Source: JAFMPW01 sp040830565
GTDB taxonomy: Bacteria > Bacteroidota > Bacteroidia > Flavobacteriales > Flavobacteriaceae
Assembly: GCA_040830565.1 (NCBI GenBank)
Contig: JBFOMC010000308.1
Location: 1 to 6,168 of the forward strand
Reading direction: 5' to 3'
Length of the DNA: 6,168 bases
Made by a program: the position numbers and the translations under genes. The notes beneath the pieces are model-generated. The model was not told the DNA's origin. It ran no database searches and saw only the letters and a list, made by a program, of their open reading frames with translations. Shown here piece after piece: positions 1-5,336 of this stretch (positions are counted from its first letter, which is position 1; each line of letters starts with the position of its first letter).

Positions 1-1
1 C

Positions 2-238
2 CAACGGAGTGTTATGTCTATTTCGGTAAACATTGCGGAGGGATGTAGCAAATACTCACAAAAGGATTTTGTTCGCTTTCTTCAAATAAGCCTCGGTTCA
101 AGCTATGAGTTAGAGACATATTTGATACTTTGCGAAGATTTAGATTTTGCCAGTCCGGATATTTCTACTCCATTAATCAAAAAGACCCAAAAACTTCAAA
201 TGAGAATATCTTCGTTAATAAAATATAATAATTCATAA
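2..238 (+). CDS. Four-helix-bundle protein (23S rRNA intervening-sequence protein family), 5'-truncated by window edge
   Basis: This is the C-terminal part of a small helical protein of the IVP/S23 family, first noticed as proteins encoded in intervening sequences of 23S rRNA genes and also found as free-standing genes in many Bacteroidota. The family signature is visible: S-V-N-I-A-E-G near the start of the visible part, then F-V-R-F-L-Q-I-S-L-G-S and Y-E-L-E-T, which are the conserved faces of helices 2 and 3. The reading frame is open to base 2 and the residues before the ATG at 14 (Q-R-S-V) continue the family pattern, so that ATG is internal and the true start lies left of the window. 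The family is usually about 115-125 residues, so roughly a third is missing. Its cellular role is not established; the fold forms oligomeric bundles. It ends 48 bases before thyA and no rRNA sequence is visible here, so this copy is a stand-alone gene. Family call is firm; function is not. Confidence 0.85.
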   Translation, partial: QRSVMSISVNIAEGCSKYSQKDFVRFLQISLGSSYELETYLILCEDLDFASPDISTPLIKKTQKLQMRISSLIKYNNS

Positions 239-247
239 GTTCAATAC

Positions 248-278
248 TTTGCCTTTCACCCATTACCTTTTACCTTTG
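248..278 (+). promoter_or_regulatory. Putative Bacteroidota-type promoter of thyA
   Basis: TTTG at 248-251 is followed after 19 bases by TACCTTTG at 271-278, matching the Bacteroidota consensus TTTG-N17-23-TAnnTTTG. The expected transcription start falls at about 283-286, only a few bases before the thyA ATG at 287, so the message would be leaderless or nearly so. There is no Shine-Dalgarno sequence before the ATG. Confidence 0.5.
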
Positions 279-279
279 A
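252..279. repeat. Degenerate heptad repeat tract, four units of CCTTTNA type
   Basis: Four consecutive seven-base units fill the gap between the IVP gene and thyA: CCTTTCA (252-258), CCCATTA (259-265), CCTTTTA (266-272) and CCTTTGA (273-279). Three of the four match CCTTTNA and the second is a diverged copy. The last two units contain the -7 promoter element of thyA (TACCTTTG, 271-278). The periodicity is seen directly. Whether it is a remnant of a mobile or slippage-prone repeat, or a chance pyrimidine-rich leader, cannot be told from one copy. Confidence 0.6.
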
Positions 280-286
280 TTTCATT

Positions 287-1111
287 ATGAAACAATACCA
301 CGATCTGCTAAAACACGTTCTTGAGCATGGCAGCTCTAAGAGTGATAGAACCGGAACAGGCACCAAAAGTGTCTTTGGTTATCAAATGCGGTTTGACTTA
401 TCTGAAGGATTTCCCTTAGTCACTACCAAAAAACTACATTTAAAGTCCATTATTTATGAGTTACTATGGTTCTTAAAGGGCGACTCGAATATTGGGTACC
501 TTCAGGAAAACGGAGTGCGGATCTGGAACGAGTGGGCCGACCAAAATGGCGATCTGGGACCAGTATATGGCTACCAATGGCGCAATTGGAATGGCGAAAA
601 TATCGATCAGATCAAAGAAGTAATTCATACACTAAAAACCAATCCGGATAGTAGAAGAATGATCGTGTCTGCCTGGAATCCCAGTGTTCTGCCGGATACC
701 TCTGTCTCTTTTTCTGAAAATGTTGCCAATGGCAAGGCTGCCCTTCCTCCATGCCATGCTTTCTTTCAATTTTATGTTGCAGATGGTAAGCTCTCTTGTC
801 AATTATATCAACGGAGCGCTGATGTATTCCTGGGGGTACCTTTTAACATAGCTTCCTATGCCTTGTTTACCATGATGATGGCCCAGGTCTGCGGTTATGC
901 TCCTGGCGACTTTATCCATAGTTTTGGAGATGTGCATATCTACAGTAACCATATGGAACAGATAGAGCTACAGCTAAGCAGGACGCCCAGAAAACTTCCG
1001 AAAATGGTCCTAAATCCAGAAGTTAAAGACATCTTCGATTTTAAGTTTGAAGATTTTAGGCTCGAGAATTACGATCCATACCCTCATATTAAAGGTGTAG
1101 TTGCTGTTTAA
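287..1111 (+). CDS. thyA: Thymidylate synthase
   Basis: Cytoplasmic enzyme that methylates dUMP to dTMP using 5,10-methylenetetrahydrofolate and releases dihydrofolate. The 274-residue product shows the full family pattern: the phosphate-binding loop R21-T-G-T-G-T, E58 in Y-E-L-L-W-F-L, the R-R pair at 123-124, the catalytic P-P-C156-H-A-F-F loop, Q-R176-S-A-D179-V-F-L-G, N187, and H217-x-Y219 in F-G-D-V-H-I-Y-S-N-H. Compared with the 264-residue E. coli enzyme there is one insert of ten residues (about 139-150, S-F-S-E-N-V-A-N-G-K) just before the catalytic loop, so the catalytic Cys is 156 rather than 146; this insert is typical of Bacteroidota ThyA. The ATG at 287 gives the usual N-terminus. 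egtB begins 69 bases downstream with no convincing terminator between, so read-through is possible. The dihydrofolate product is the substrate of folA at the right end of the window. Confidence 0.98.
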   Translation: MKQYHDLLKHVLEHGSSKSDRTGTGTKSVFGYQMRFDLSEGFPLVTTKKLHLKSIIYELLWFLKGDSNIGYLQENGVRIWNEWADQNGDLGPVYGYQWRNWNGENIDQIKEVIHTLKTNPDSRRMIVSAWNPSVLPDTSVSFSENVANGKAALPPCHAFFQFYVADGKLSCQLYQRSADVFLGVPFNIASYALFTMMMAQVCGYAPGDFIHSFGDVHIYSNHMEQIELQLSRTPRKLPKMVLNPEVKDIFDFKFEDFRLENYDPYPHIKGVVAV

Positions 1112-1151
1112 CACTTTCTTATCCTATTGAGCCTTATCAAAGCACTTAGAA

Positions 1152-1180
1152 TTGTCTATCTTTAGACTAAAATAGCTTTG
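1152..1180 (+). promoter_or_regulatory. Promoter-like motifs upstream of egtB (ambiguous)
   Basis: Two -7-like elements lie in the 69-base gap. TAGCTTTG (1173-1180) matches TAnnTTTG exactly and has a TTG (1152-1154) 18 bases upstream, but it abuts the ATG at 1181, so transcription would start inside the coding region. TATCTTTA (1157-1164) differs at the last base and lies 16 bases from the ATG, which would suit a short leader, but no TTG sits at the right distance upstream. One may be real; alternatively egtB is read from the thyA promoter. Confidence 0.3.
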
Positions 1181-2341
1181 ATGATTCTCACTGAGACCCT
1201 TCTGGACTTTTTCCTGGAAACCCGTAAACACACCGAAGAAATCTGTTCCCCTTTGGAAACCGAAGACTATGTGGTGCAACCCATTGTTGATGTTTCTCCA
1301 CCTAAATGGCATCTGGGGCATACGACCTGGTTCTTTGAGGAGTTCATTCTCAAATCCTTTGTAAAGGAATATCGGGTTTTTGACCCTGATTTCTCTTTTG
1401 TATTTAACAGCTACTACGAGACTGTAGGGAAAAGGGTAATTCGTTCGGATCGTGGTAATCTTTCCAGGCCTTCGGTTCAAAAAGTTTATGAATACAGGGC
1501 CTTTGTTACAGAACAAATCAAGACTTTAGTCGAGCAGGGAGGTACTGAAACCCTAAATAGCCTACTCGAGATCGGAATTCACCATGAAAAACAACATCAG
1601 GAGTTATTACTAACTGATATTAAATACATCCTTGGCAATAATCCTCTTTTACCCAAATACACAGATTTTCCTCTAGAGCACCGTCCGGAAGACCACCGAA
1701 AAGAATGGATAAGTATGGAAGCAGGCGTCTATGACATTGGCCATGCTACGGATGACTTCTGTTATGACAATGAACTAGGTAGACATAAAGTGTATCTGCA
1801 AGGCTACGAAATAGCCAATAAACTAGTGACCAATAGAGAATACATTGAATTTATAGAGCAAAAAGGCTACGAACGATTTGAGTTATGGCATGCAGACGGT
1901 TGGGACTGGGTAAACCAAAACCAGATAAGTGCTCCGCTGTACTGGCATAAAATTGAAGAAAGCTGGTATCATTATACTTTTAATGGACTTCAAAAAGTGC
2001 TTCCGGATGCTCCTATAACCCACATCTCGTATTACGAGGCTTTTGCCTATGCACAGTTCAAAGGGGAAAGATTACCGACGGAGTTTGAATGGGAAGCGGC
2101 CCAGGAATTTTTCCCTTGGGGAAAGCGATGGGAATGGACAGAAAGTGCTTACCTCCCCTATCCGGACTATAAGAAAGCAGAGGGCGCACTAGGAGAATAC
2201 AATGGCAAATTTATGGTAAGTCAGAAAGTCCTTAGAGGAGGTTCTGTGGCCACTCCGGGAAAACACACCCGCCCCACATATCGCAATTTTTTTCAACCGA
2301 ATCTCAGATGGCAATTTACCGGGTTAAGGTTAGCCAGGTAA
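1181..2341 (+). CDS. egtB: Ergothioneine biosynthesis sulfoxide synthase EgtB-like (DinB-like domain + FGE-sulfatase domain)
   Basis: Non-haem iron enzyme expected to use O2 to join hercynine to a thiol donor (gamma-glutamylcysteine or cysteine), giving the sulfoxide intermediate of ergothioneine. The 386-residue product has an N-terminal DinB-like four-helix domain (about 1-155). Its iron-ligand histidines are visible: H47 in H-L-G-H-T-T-W-F-F-E and H135/H139 in the H-x3-H-x-E motif H-E-K-Q-H-Q-E; N-S-Y-Y-E (about 76-80) is also family-typical. The C-terminal FGE-sulfatase/C-type-lectin-like domain (about 175-386) carries R-L-P-T-E-F-E-W-E (297-305), W-E-W-T (317-320), L-R-G-G-S and a final R-W-Q-F-T-G-L-R-L-A. 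The loop between the E-W-E-A-A and W-E-W-T segments is only about nine residues and the whole protein is shorter than the roughly 430 residues of mycobacterial EgtB. I chose the ATG at 1181; the TTG three bases earlier lies in a promoter-like TAGCTTTG. egtD follows after 15 bases, supporting an operon. Thiol donor is not decidable; an ovothiol-type or selenoneine-type role is less likely given the partner. Confidence 0.9.
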   Translation: MILTETLLDFFLETRKHTEEICSPLETEDYVVQPIVDVSPPKWHLGHTTWFFEEFILKSFVKEYRVFDPDFSFVFNSYYETVGKRVIRSDRGNLSRPSVQKVYEYRAFVTEQIKTLVEQGGTETLNSLLEIGIHHEKQHQELLLTDIKYILGNNPLLPKYTDFPLEHRPEDHRKEWISMEAGVYDIGHATDDFCYDNELGRHKVYLQGYEIANKLVTNREYIEFIEQKGYERFELWHADGWDWVNQNQISAPLYWHKIEESWYHYTFNGLQKVLPDAPITHISYYEAFAYAQFKGERLPTEFEWEAAQEFFPWGKRWEWTESAYLPYPDYKKAEGALGEYNGKFMVSQKVLRGGSVATPGKHTRPTYRNFFQPNLRWQFTGLRLAR

Positions 2342-2356
2342 TCCCGACAAAGAAGC

Positions 2357-3331
2357 ATGCAAGAAGAAATTTCCACTACTTTTAAGAGTCAGTTTGAGGA
2401 AGATGTGTATAAAGGTCTTACCGATTTTCCCAAGCACCTCTCTTCCCAATATTTTTATGATGCCAAAGGAGACAAGTTGTTTCAGGCAATAATGGCCATG
2501 CCCGAATATTATCTTACGAATGCTGAACAGAAAATTTTTGAAGCCTGCAAAGCAGAAATATCCGATCGGTTCGTAGGGAGTGGACAAGAATTTAATCTTA
2601 TTGAATTAGGAGCCGGAGATGGTAAAAAAACGAAAATCCTTTTAAAACATTTGTCCATGCTGGAAGCTAAGTTCAATTATGTTCCTATAGATATTAGTCA
2701 GAATGCTCTGGATGCTTTAGAAGCCTCAATACAACGAGAAATTCCAGAAATAAAGGTTAATCCGTTGCAAGGTACCTACTTCGAAATTTTGGACGAACTC
2801 AATGCGTTGCATCATACAAAAAAGGTCATTCTTTTTCTCGGTTCCAACATTGGAAATCTATTACATCCGCAAGCAATTTCCTTTTTAAGTGGCCTCCAAA
2901 ATCTTATGGCGGAGGATGATCTCCTCTTTATCGGCTTTGACCAAAAAAAGGACCCGCAAAGGGTTTTGGATGCGTATAACGATGCTGCCGGAATAACCGA
3001 AGCATTTAATAAAAATGTTCTTGAACGCATCAATAAGGAAATGGGAGCCAATTTTGATTTGGACAAATTTCTTCACTGGGAGGTGTATGACCCGGAGACA
3101 GGCACCGCCAAAAGTTTTTTAGTGGCAAAGGAAGCGCATACGGTATACATTGAAGCACTTGAATTGCAAGTGAAGTTCAAACAATGGGAAACCATACATA
3201 CAGAAATATCCCAAAAATATGATGATGAGGTGATAAGTTGGCTGGCAGAACAAGCTGGTCTTGTGGTCGAAAAAGAATTCAGCGATCCTGATAATTATTA
3301 CAAAGACTACCTTTTTAGCAAAAAGTTGTGA
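2357..3331 (+). CDS. egtD: L-histidine N-alpha-methyltransferase EgtD
   Basis: SAM-dependent cytoplasmic enzyme that trimethylates the alpha-amino group of histidine to give hercynine, the first step of ergothioneine synthesis. The 324-residue product closely matches the usual length (321 in mycobacteria). Visible features in order: Y-F-Y-D-A-K-G (32-38) and P-E-Y-Y-L-T (49-54) of the substrate pocket, SAM motif I E-L-G-A-G-D-G (83-89), V-P-I-D-I-S (109-114), L-G-S-N-I-G-N (161-167), D-x-K-x-D-P (195-200), Y-N-D-A-A-G-I-T-E-A-F-N (207-218), and T-E283-I-S285. The last pair lines up with E282 and S284 of mycobacterial EgtD, which select histidine over other substrates, so true EgtD specificity is likely. 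The ATG at 2357 lies 15 bases after egtB, with a purine-rich AAAGAAG just before it. The DUF427 gene follows after 49 bases. Confidence 0.95.
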   Translation: MQEEISTTFKSQFEEDVYKGLTDFPKHLSSQYFYDAKGDKLFQAIMAMPEYYLTNAEQKIFEACKAEISDRFVGSGQEFNLIELGAGDGKKTKILLKHLSMLEAKFNYVPIDISQNALDALEASIQREIPEIKVNPLQGTYFEILDELNALHHTKKVILFLGSNIGNLLHPQAISFLSGLQNLMAEDDLLFIGFDQKKDPQRVLDAYNDAAGITEAFNKNVLERINKEMGANFDLDKFLHWEVYDPETGTAKSFLVAKEAHTVYIEALELQVKFKQWETIHTEISQKYDDEVISWLAEQAGLVVEKEFSDPDNYYKDYLFSKKL

Positions 3332-3380
3332 AATAGACCGCGTTAAAATCAAATATAGTTTACAAAAAAATTACAAGCAT

Positions 3381-3662
3381 ATGAAAGCAATTTGGAACAA
3401 TACGGTAATCGCAGAAAGTAACGATACGGTGGTAGTTGAAAACAATCATTATTTCCCAGCAGAAAGCATTAAGTCAGAATATTTTAAGAGCAGTGAAACA
3501 CATACCACCTGTCCTTGGAAAGGGGTGGCATCCTATTATTCCCTGGAGGTAGATGGGCAAACCAACCAGGACGCAGCCTGGTATTATCCTGAGGTAAGCG
3601 AATTGGCCAAGGGGATCAAGGGAAGGGTAGCCTTTTGGAAGGGAGTTGAAATAGTGGAATAA
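3381..3662 (+). CDS. DUF427-family small protein
   Basis: A 93-residue protein of the DUF427 family, a small, mostly beta-strand family of unknown biochemical function found alone in many bacteria. The family core is clear: M-K-A-I-W-N at the N-terminus, then T-T-C44-P-W-K47-G-V-A-S-Y-Y (42-53), A-A-W-Y-Y-P (65-70), and the closing G-R-V-A-F-W (81-86). The Cys/Lys/Gly of the central motif are the most conserved positions of the family. No signal peptide or membrane segment is present. An in-frame upstream extension exists from 3261, but it overlaps egtD by 71 bases and has no family similarity, so the ATG at 3381, behind an A-rich leader, is the start. It lies 49 bases after egtD on the same strand and before a terminator, so it is probably the last gene of that transcription unit. 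I see no direct evidence that it acts in ergothioneine metabolism. Confidence 0.88.
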   Translation: MKAIWNNTVIAESNDTVVVENNHYFPAESIKSEYFKSSETHTTCPWKGVASYYSLEVDGQTNQDAAWYYPEVSELAKGIKGRVAFWKGVEIVE

Positions 3663-3665
3663 AAA

Positions 3666-3707
3666 AACCGGGATATTAAGAATACCCCGGTTCCTTTAGA
3701 TTTTTTT
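3666..3707. terminator. Bidirectional intrinsic terminator between converging genes
   Basis: A 12-bp stem with one A/C mismatch (3666-3677 pairing with 3681-3692; AACCGGG against CCCGGTT at its base) closes a three-base AAG loop. On the plus strand a T7 run follows at 3701-3707, after an eight-base gap. On the minus strand the A7 run at 3661-3667 becomes a T run directly at the foot of the stem, which is the stronger arrangement. It therefore ends the DUF427 unit from the left and the CBM48 gene from the right. Confidence 0.85.
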
Positions 3708-3712
3708 AATGA

Positions 3713-4009
3713 CTATAATTCCAATACAGGGTTTTCAGATCCTGCGTAGTCATTCCACTGGTAGCGATCTGCTTCAGTTTCGCTAACGTAGTTTCCATCA
3801 ACCAAATATTTAAACTCATAAGAGTTCTCTTTTGGAAGATCAAAAGTTCCTTTAAAAGTTCCGTTTTTCAATTTTTTCAAAAGGCTTCCTTTAGGATTCC
3901 AGTTGTTAAAATCACCAACTACGGCTACTTTTTTTGCTTCTTCTGCAGGTACAGTAAAGGTTACTTTACATACCGGCTTTGTCTTTAGATACTGTTTTGC
4001 TATTGCCAT
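3713..4009 (-). CDS. Stand-alone CBM48 / AMPK-type glycogen-binding domain protein (isoamylase early-set domain)
   Basis: A 98-residue protein made of almost nothing but one carbohydrate-binding module of the CBM48/AMPK-beta family, which elsewhere sits at the N-terminus of glycogen branching and debranching enzymes or in AMPK beta subunits. The pattern V-A-V-V-G-D-F-N-N-W37-N-P (28-39), G-x-F-K-G-x-F-x-L, Y-E-F-K67-Y-L-V-D-G (64-72) and N86 matches the family. W37, K67 and N86 fall where the AMPK-beta module uses Trp, Lys and Asn to bind glycogen; the second sugar-stacking Trp is replaced by Y74. No signal peptide, so a cytoplasmic alpha-glucan-binding or regulatory role is possible, but no partner enzyme is encoded nearby. 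The ATG at 4009 follows an A/T-rich leader. It shares its terminator with the converging DUF427 gene and appears to be a single-gene unit. No catalytic domain is present and the gene appears intact rather than a broken larger enzyme. Confidence 0.85.
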   Translation of the reverse strand: MAIAKQYLKTKPVCKVTFTVPAEEAKKVAVVGDFNNWNPKGSLLKKLKNGTFKGTFDLPKENSYEFKYLVDGNYVSETEADRYQWNDYAGSENPVLEL

Positions 4010-4041
4010 GATAAATTATTTTAAAATTTGAAGCAGCAAAA

Positions 4042-4070
4042 CAAAACATAAAACACCTAATAGACAACAA
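4042..4070 (-). promoter_or_regulatory. Putative promoter of the CBM48 gene
   Basis: Read on the minus strand, TTG (4070-4068) is followed after 17 bases by TATGTTTTG (4050-4042), close to TAnnTTTG with one extra T. The ATG at 4009 lies about 30 bases beyond the expected start. The rest of the 4010-4160 gap is AT-rich; apart from this and the terminator at its right end I see nothing else in it. Confidence 0.35.
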
Positions 4071-4126
4071 GTTAACTAAGATTTATGATATTGGTAATAT
4101 TCAGCTTACATTTAATTCATTCTTGC

Positions 4127-4151
4127 AAAAAAAGGCTGGGTTTTTTGCCTT
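4127..4151 (-). terminator. Probable weak intrinsic terminator of the class V PLP-enzyme gene
   Basis: On the minus strand, ten bases after the stop codon, AAGGC (4151-4147) pairs with GCCTT (4136-4132) around a ten-base loop, and the T run continues through 4127. The stem is short (5 bp), so the call rests mainly on position and the T tract. Confidence 0.45.
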
Positions 4152-4160
4152 AAGAAAAAC

Positions 4161-5246
4161 CTATGATGAGGATTTCAGCACTTCTGCTATCCGCGAAATA
4201 TCGTCAATAGTGTTGTAAAAGTGAAAACTAAGTCGGATTCCTTCTCCGCGTTGGGAGCAAATTATATCACTGTCTGTCAGCAAGTCATAGGTACTCTGGT
4301 CTCCCTTTATACTAAAAATAGTACTATGGGCTTCTCTTTTTGTGATTGTTTCCTCTAAAAGACCTAAGTTTTGAAATTCTCTTTTCGCCTGTTCACTGAG
4401 TAGGTCAATCTGAGCAATTATTTGCTCAAAGTTGGTTAAAAAGAAAGTTTCGAGGTTATAATTAAGACTCCCAAAGTTTAAAGTGCTCAAATGCCCGGGC
4501 TCAAAATGTTTTGCGAATCTGAAGGAGTCCTTTGCCTCAATATTAATTCCGGCAGAAAAATATCCAACGGTTTGCAGCTTTATCTCTTCCGTCATACGCT
4601 TGCTCAACAACATAAATCCATTACCAAAACCACTTAGCATCCATTTATAGCCACTAGACCCTAATACATCTATGCCAGAAGCGTCAAAATTGAACTTGGC
4701 TGTACCACAAAATTGTGTGCCGTCTGCAATGATCATGAGATTTGGAAAATCTCGCTTTAAATTTTTGAGAAAGTCCATGTCGATCTTAAAGCCATTAAGC
4801 CATTGTACCAGGCTCAAGGCCAATACATCAATATTATCACTACTTACCTTCTCATATATTTTCTCTTCCAGGTCCCAGCTTATAGGAACCGTTGTAATGG
4901 AAAAATCTCTTTTCTCAAATGGCCAGTTAACAGAGGGGTAATCACTTTCCAATAACAATATTTTGCATTTAGGAGATAAACCTCCAAGCAATATATTAAG
5001 GCCTAAGGTAAAATTTTGTACTAAGGCAACTCTATCCCTTGAACACTCAAGCAAGGTAGCCAGGTTATTCCTGGTATCGGAAAGCAATTTCAGTTGTTCC
5101 ATTTTAGCGACGCTTCCCCCTAATAGAAAATCAAGGTCGTGCTCCTGACGCCAATGTTGTAGCCCTTCACTCAATAAACCTGTCGAGGCAGTATTGGCAT
5201 AAAGGGAATGAGATAAAACCGGAAACTCCTTTCTAAAACTATACAT
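4161..5246 (-). CDS. Class V aminotransferase-fold PLP-dependent enzyme
   Basis: A 361-residue fold-type I PLP enzyme of the class V aminotransferase / cysteine desulfurase / isopenicillin-epimerase-like group. Numbered from the ATG at 5246, visible features are L-Y-A-N-T-A-S-T-G-L-L at the N-terminus, Q-N-F-T-L-G-L-N in the cofactor phosphate region, D175 in I-I-A-D-G-T-Q (expected to contact the pyridine nitrogen), and K201 in S-S-G-Y-K-W-M-L-S-G-F-G-N-G-F, the expected Schiff-base lysine. The C-terminal small domain ends in G-E-G-I-R-L-S-F-H-F-Y-N-T. I chose the ATG at 5246 because the upstream extension begins with a TTG at 5312, has no family character and covers the promoter region. No desulfurase-type Cys loop is evident. 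The substrate is unknown. Its superfamily is the same as EgtE, the ergothioneine C-S lyase, and it lies about 1.8 kb from egtD, but on the opposite strand and with its own terminator, so that role is only a hypothesis. Confidence 0.85.
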   Translation of the reverse strand: MYSFRKEFPVLSHSLYANTASTGLLSEGLQHWRQEHDLDFLLGGSVAKMEQLKLLSDTRNNLATLLECSRDRVALVQNFTLGLNILLGGLSPKCKILLLESDYPSVNWPFEKRDFSITTVPISWDLEEKIYEKVSSDNIDVLALSLVQWLNGFKIDMDFLKNLKRDFPNLMIIADGTQFCGTAKFNFDASGIDVLGSSGYKWMLSGFGNGFMLLSKRMTEEIKLQTVGYFSAGINIEAKDSFRFAKHFEPGHLSTLNFGSLNYNLETFFLTNFEQIIAQIDLLSEQAKREFQNLGLLEETITKREAHSTIFSIKGDQSTYDLLTDSDIICSQRGEGIRLSFHFYNTIDDISRIAEVLKSSS

Positions 5247-5264
5247 AGGGTAAAAAATGGTAGG

Positions 5265-5296
5265 TTGCTTGTAGCTGCAGAATTCAATTATCTTTG
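5265..5296 (+). promoter_or_regulatory. Putative promoter of the 2TM-folA operon
   Basis: TATCTTTG at 5289-5296 matches the Bacteroidota -7 element exactly. TTG at 5269-5271 gives a 17-base spacer and TTG at 5265-5267 gives 21. The expected start is near 5302, leaving a leader of roughly 15 bases before the ATG at 5318. A TTG inside this element (5294) is in frame with the 2TM gene but cannot be a sensible start if the promoter is real. Confidence 0.6.
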
Positions 5297-5308
5297 TTGA
5301 TAAAGATA
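5289..5308. repeat. Inverted repeat TATCTTT-N6-AAAGATA over the divergent promoters
   Basis: TATCTTT (5289-5295) and AAAGATA (5302-5308) are perfect 7-bp inverted copies with a six-base spacer GTTGAT. The left arm is the -7 element of the rightward operon, and the right arm, read on the other strand, is the -7-like element of the leftward gene. It may be just two facing promoters, or also a binding site for a dimeric regulator. Confidence 0.6.
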
Positions 5309-5336
5309 CCAAATAGGATGTTCTCCGAAAACAAAA
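5301..5336 (-). promoter_or_regulatory. Putative promoter of the class V PLP-enzyme gene
   Basis: On the minus strand TTTTG (5336-5332) is followed after 23 bases by TATCTTTA (5308-5301), which is TAnnTTTG except for the last base. The -33 element would lie inside the start of the divergent 2TM gene, and the leader to the ATG at 5246 would be about 50 bases. The long spacer and the final mismatch keep this tentative. Confidence 0.35.

Noticed and set aside
1154..1167. Hairpin GTCTA-TCTT-TAGAC between thyA and egtB as a terminator
   Set aside because: Only five base pairs, two of them G-C, and no T run follows, so it would not terminate transcription convincingly.
1178..1180. TTG start for egtB
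   Set aside because: An ATG follows immediately and the TTG is part of a TAnnTTTG motif; the extra residue has no family support.
1124..1516. Long antisense reading frame opposite egtB (130 codons)
   Set aside because: Its sequence is the complement of well-conserved EgtB coding DNA, with no recognisable family or start context.
3326..3363. Possible separate promoter for the DUF427 gene (TTG plus TATAGTTTA)
   Set aside because: The -7 spacing within the element is wrong for TAnnTTTG, and the short gap fits co-transcription with egtD.
3261..3380. Upstream extension of the DUF427 gene overlapping egtD
   Set aside because: The extension is an out-of-frame shadow of the egtD end plus intergenic A-rich DNA; family similarity begins at the ATG at 3381.
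5247..5312. N-terminal extension of the class V PLP enzyme from a TTG at 5312
   Set aside because: The 22 extra residues do not resemble the family and overlap the divergent promoters; the ATG at 5246 starts right before the family's N-terminal segment.
5294..5317. TTG start adding eight residues to the 2TM protein
   Set aside because: It lies inside the exact -7 promoter element TATCTTTG and before the expected transcription start; the ATG at 5318 gives a normal family N-terminus.
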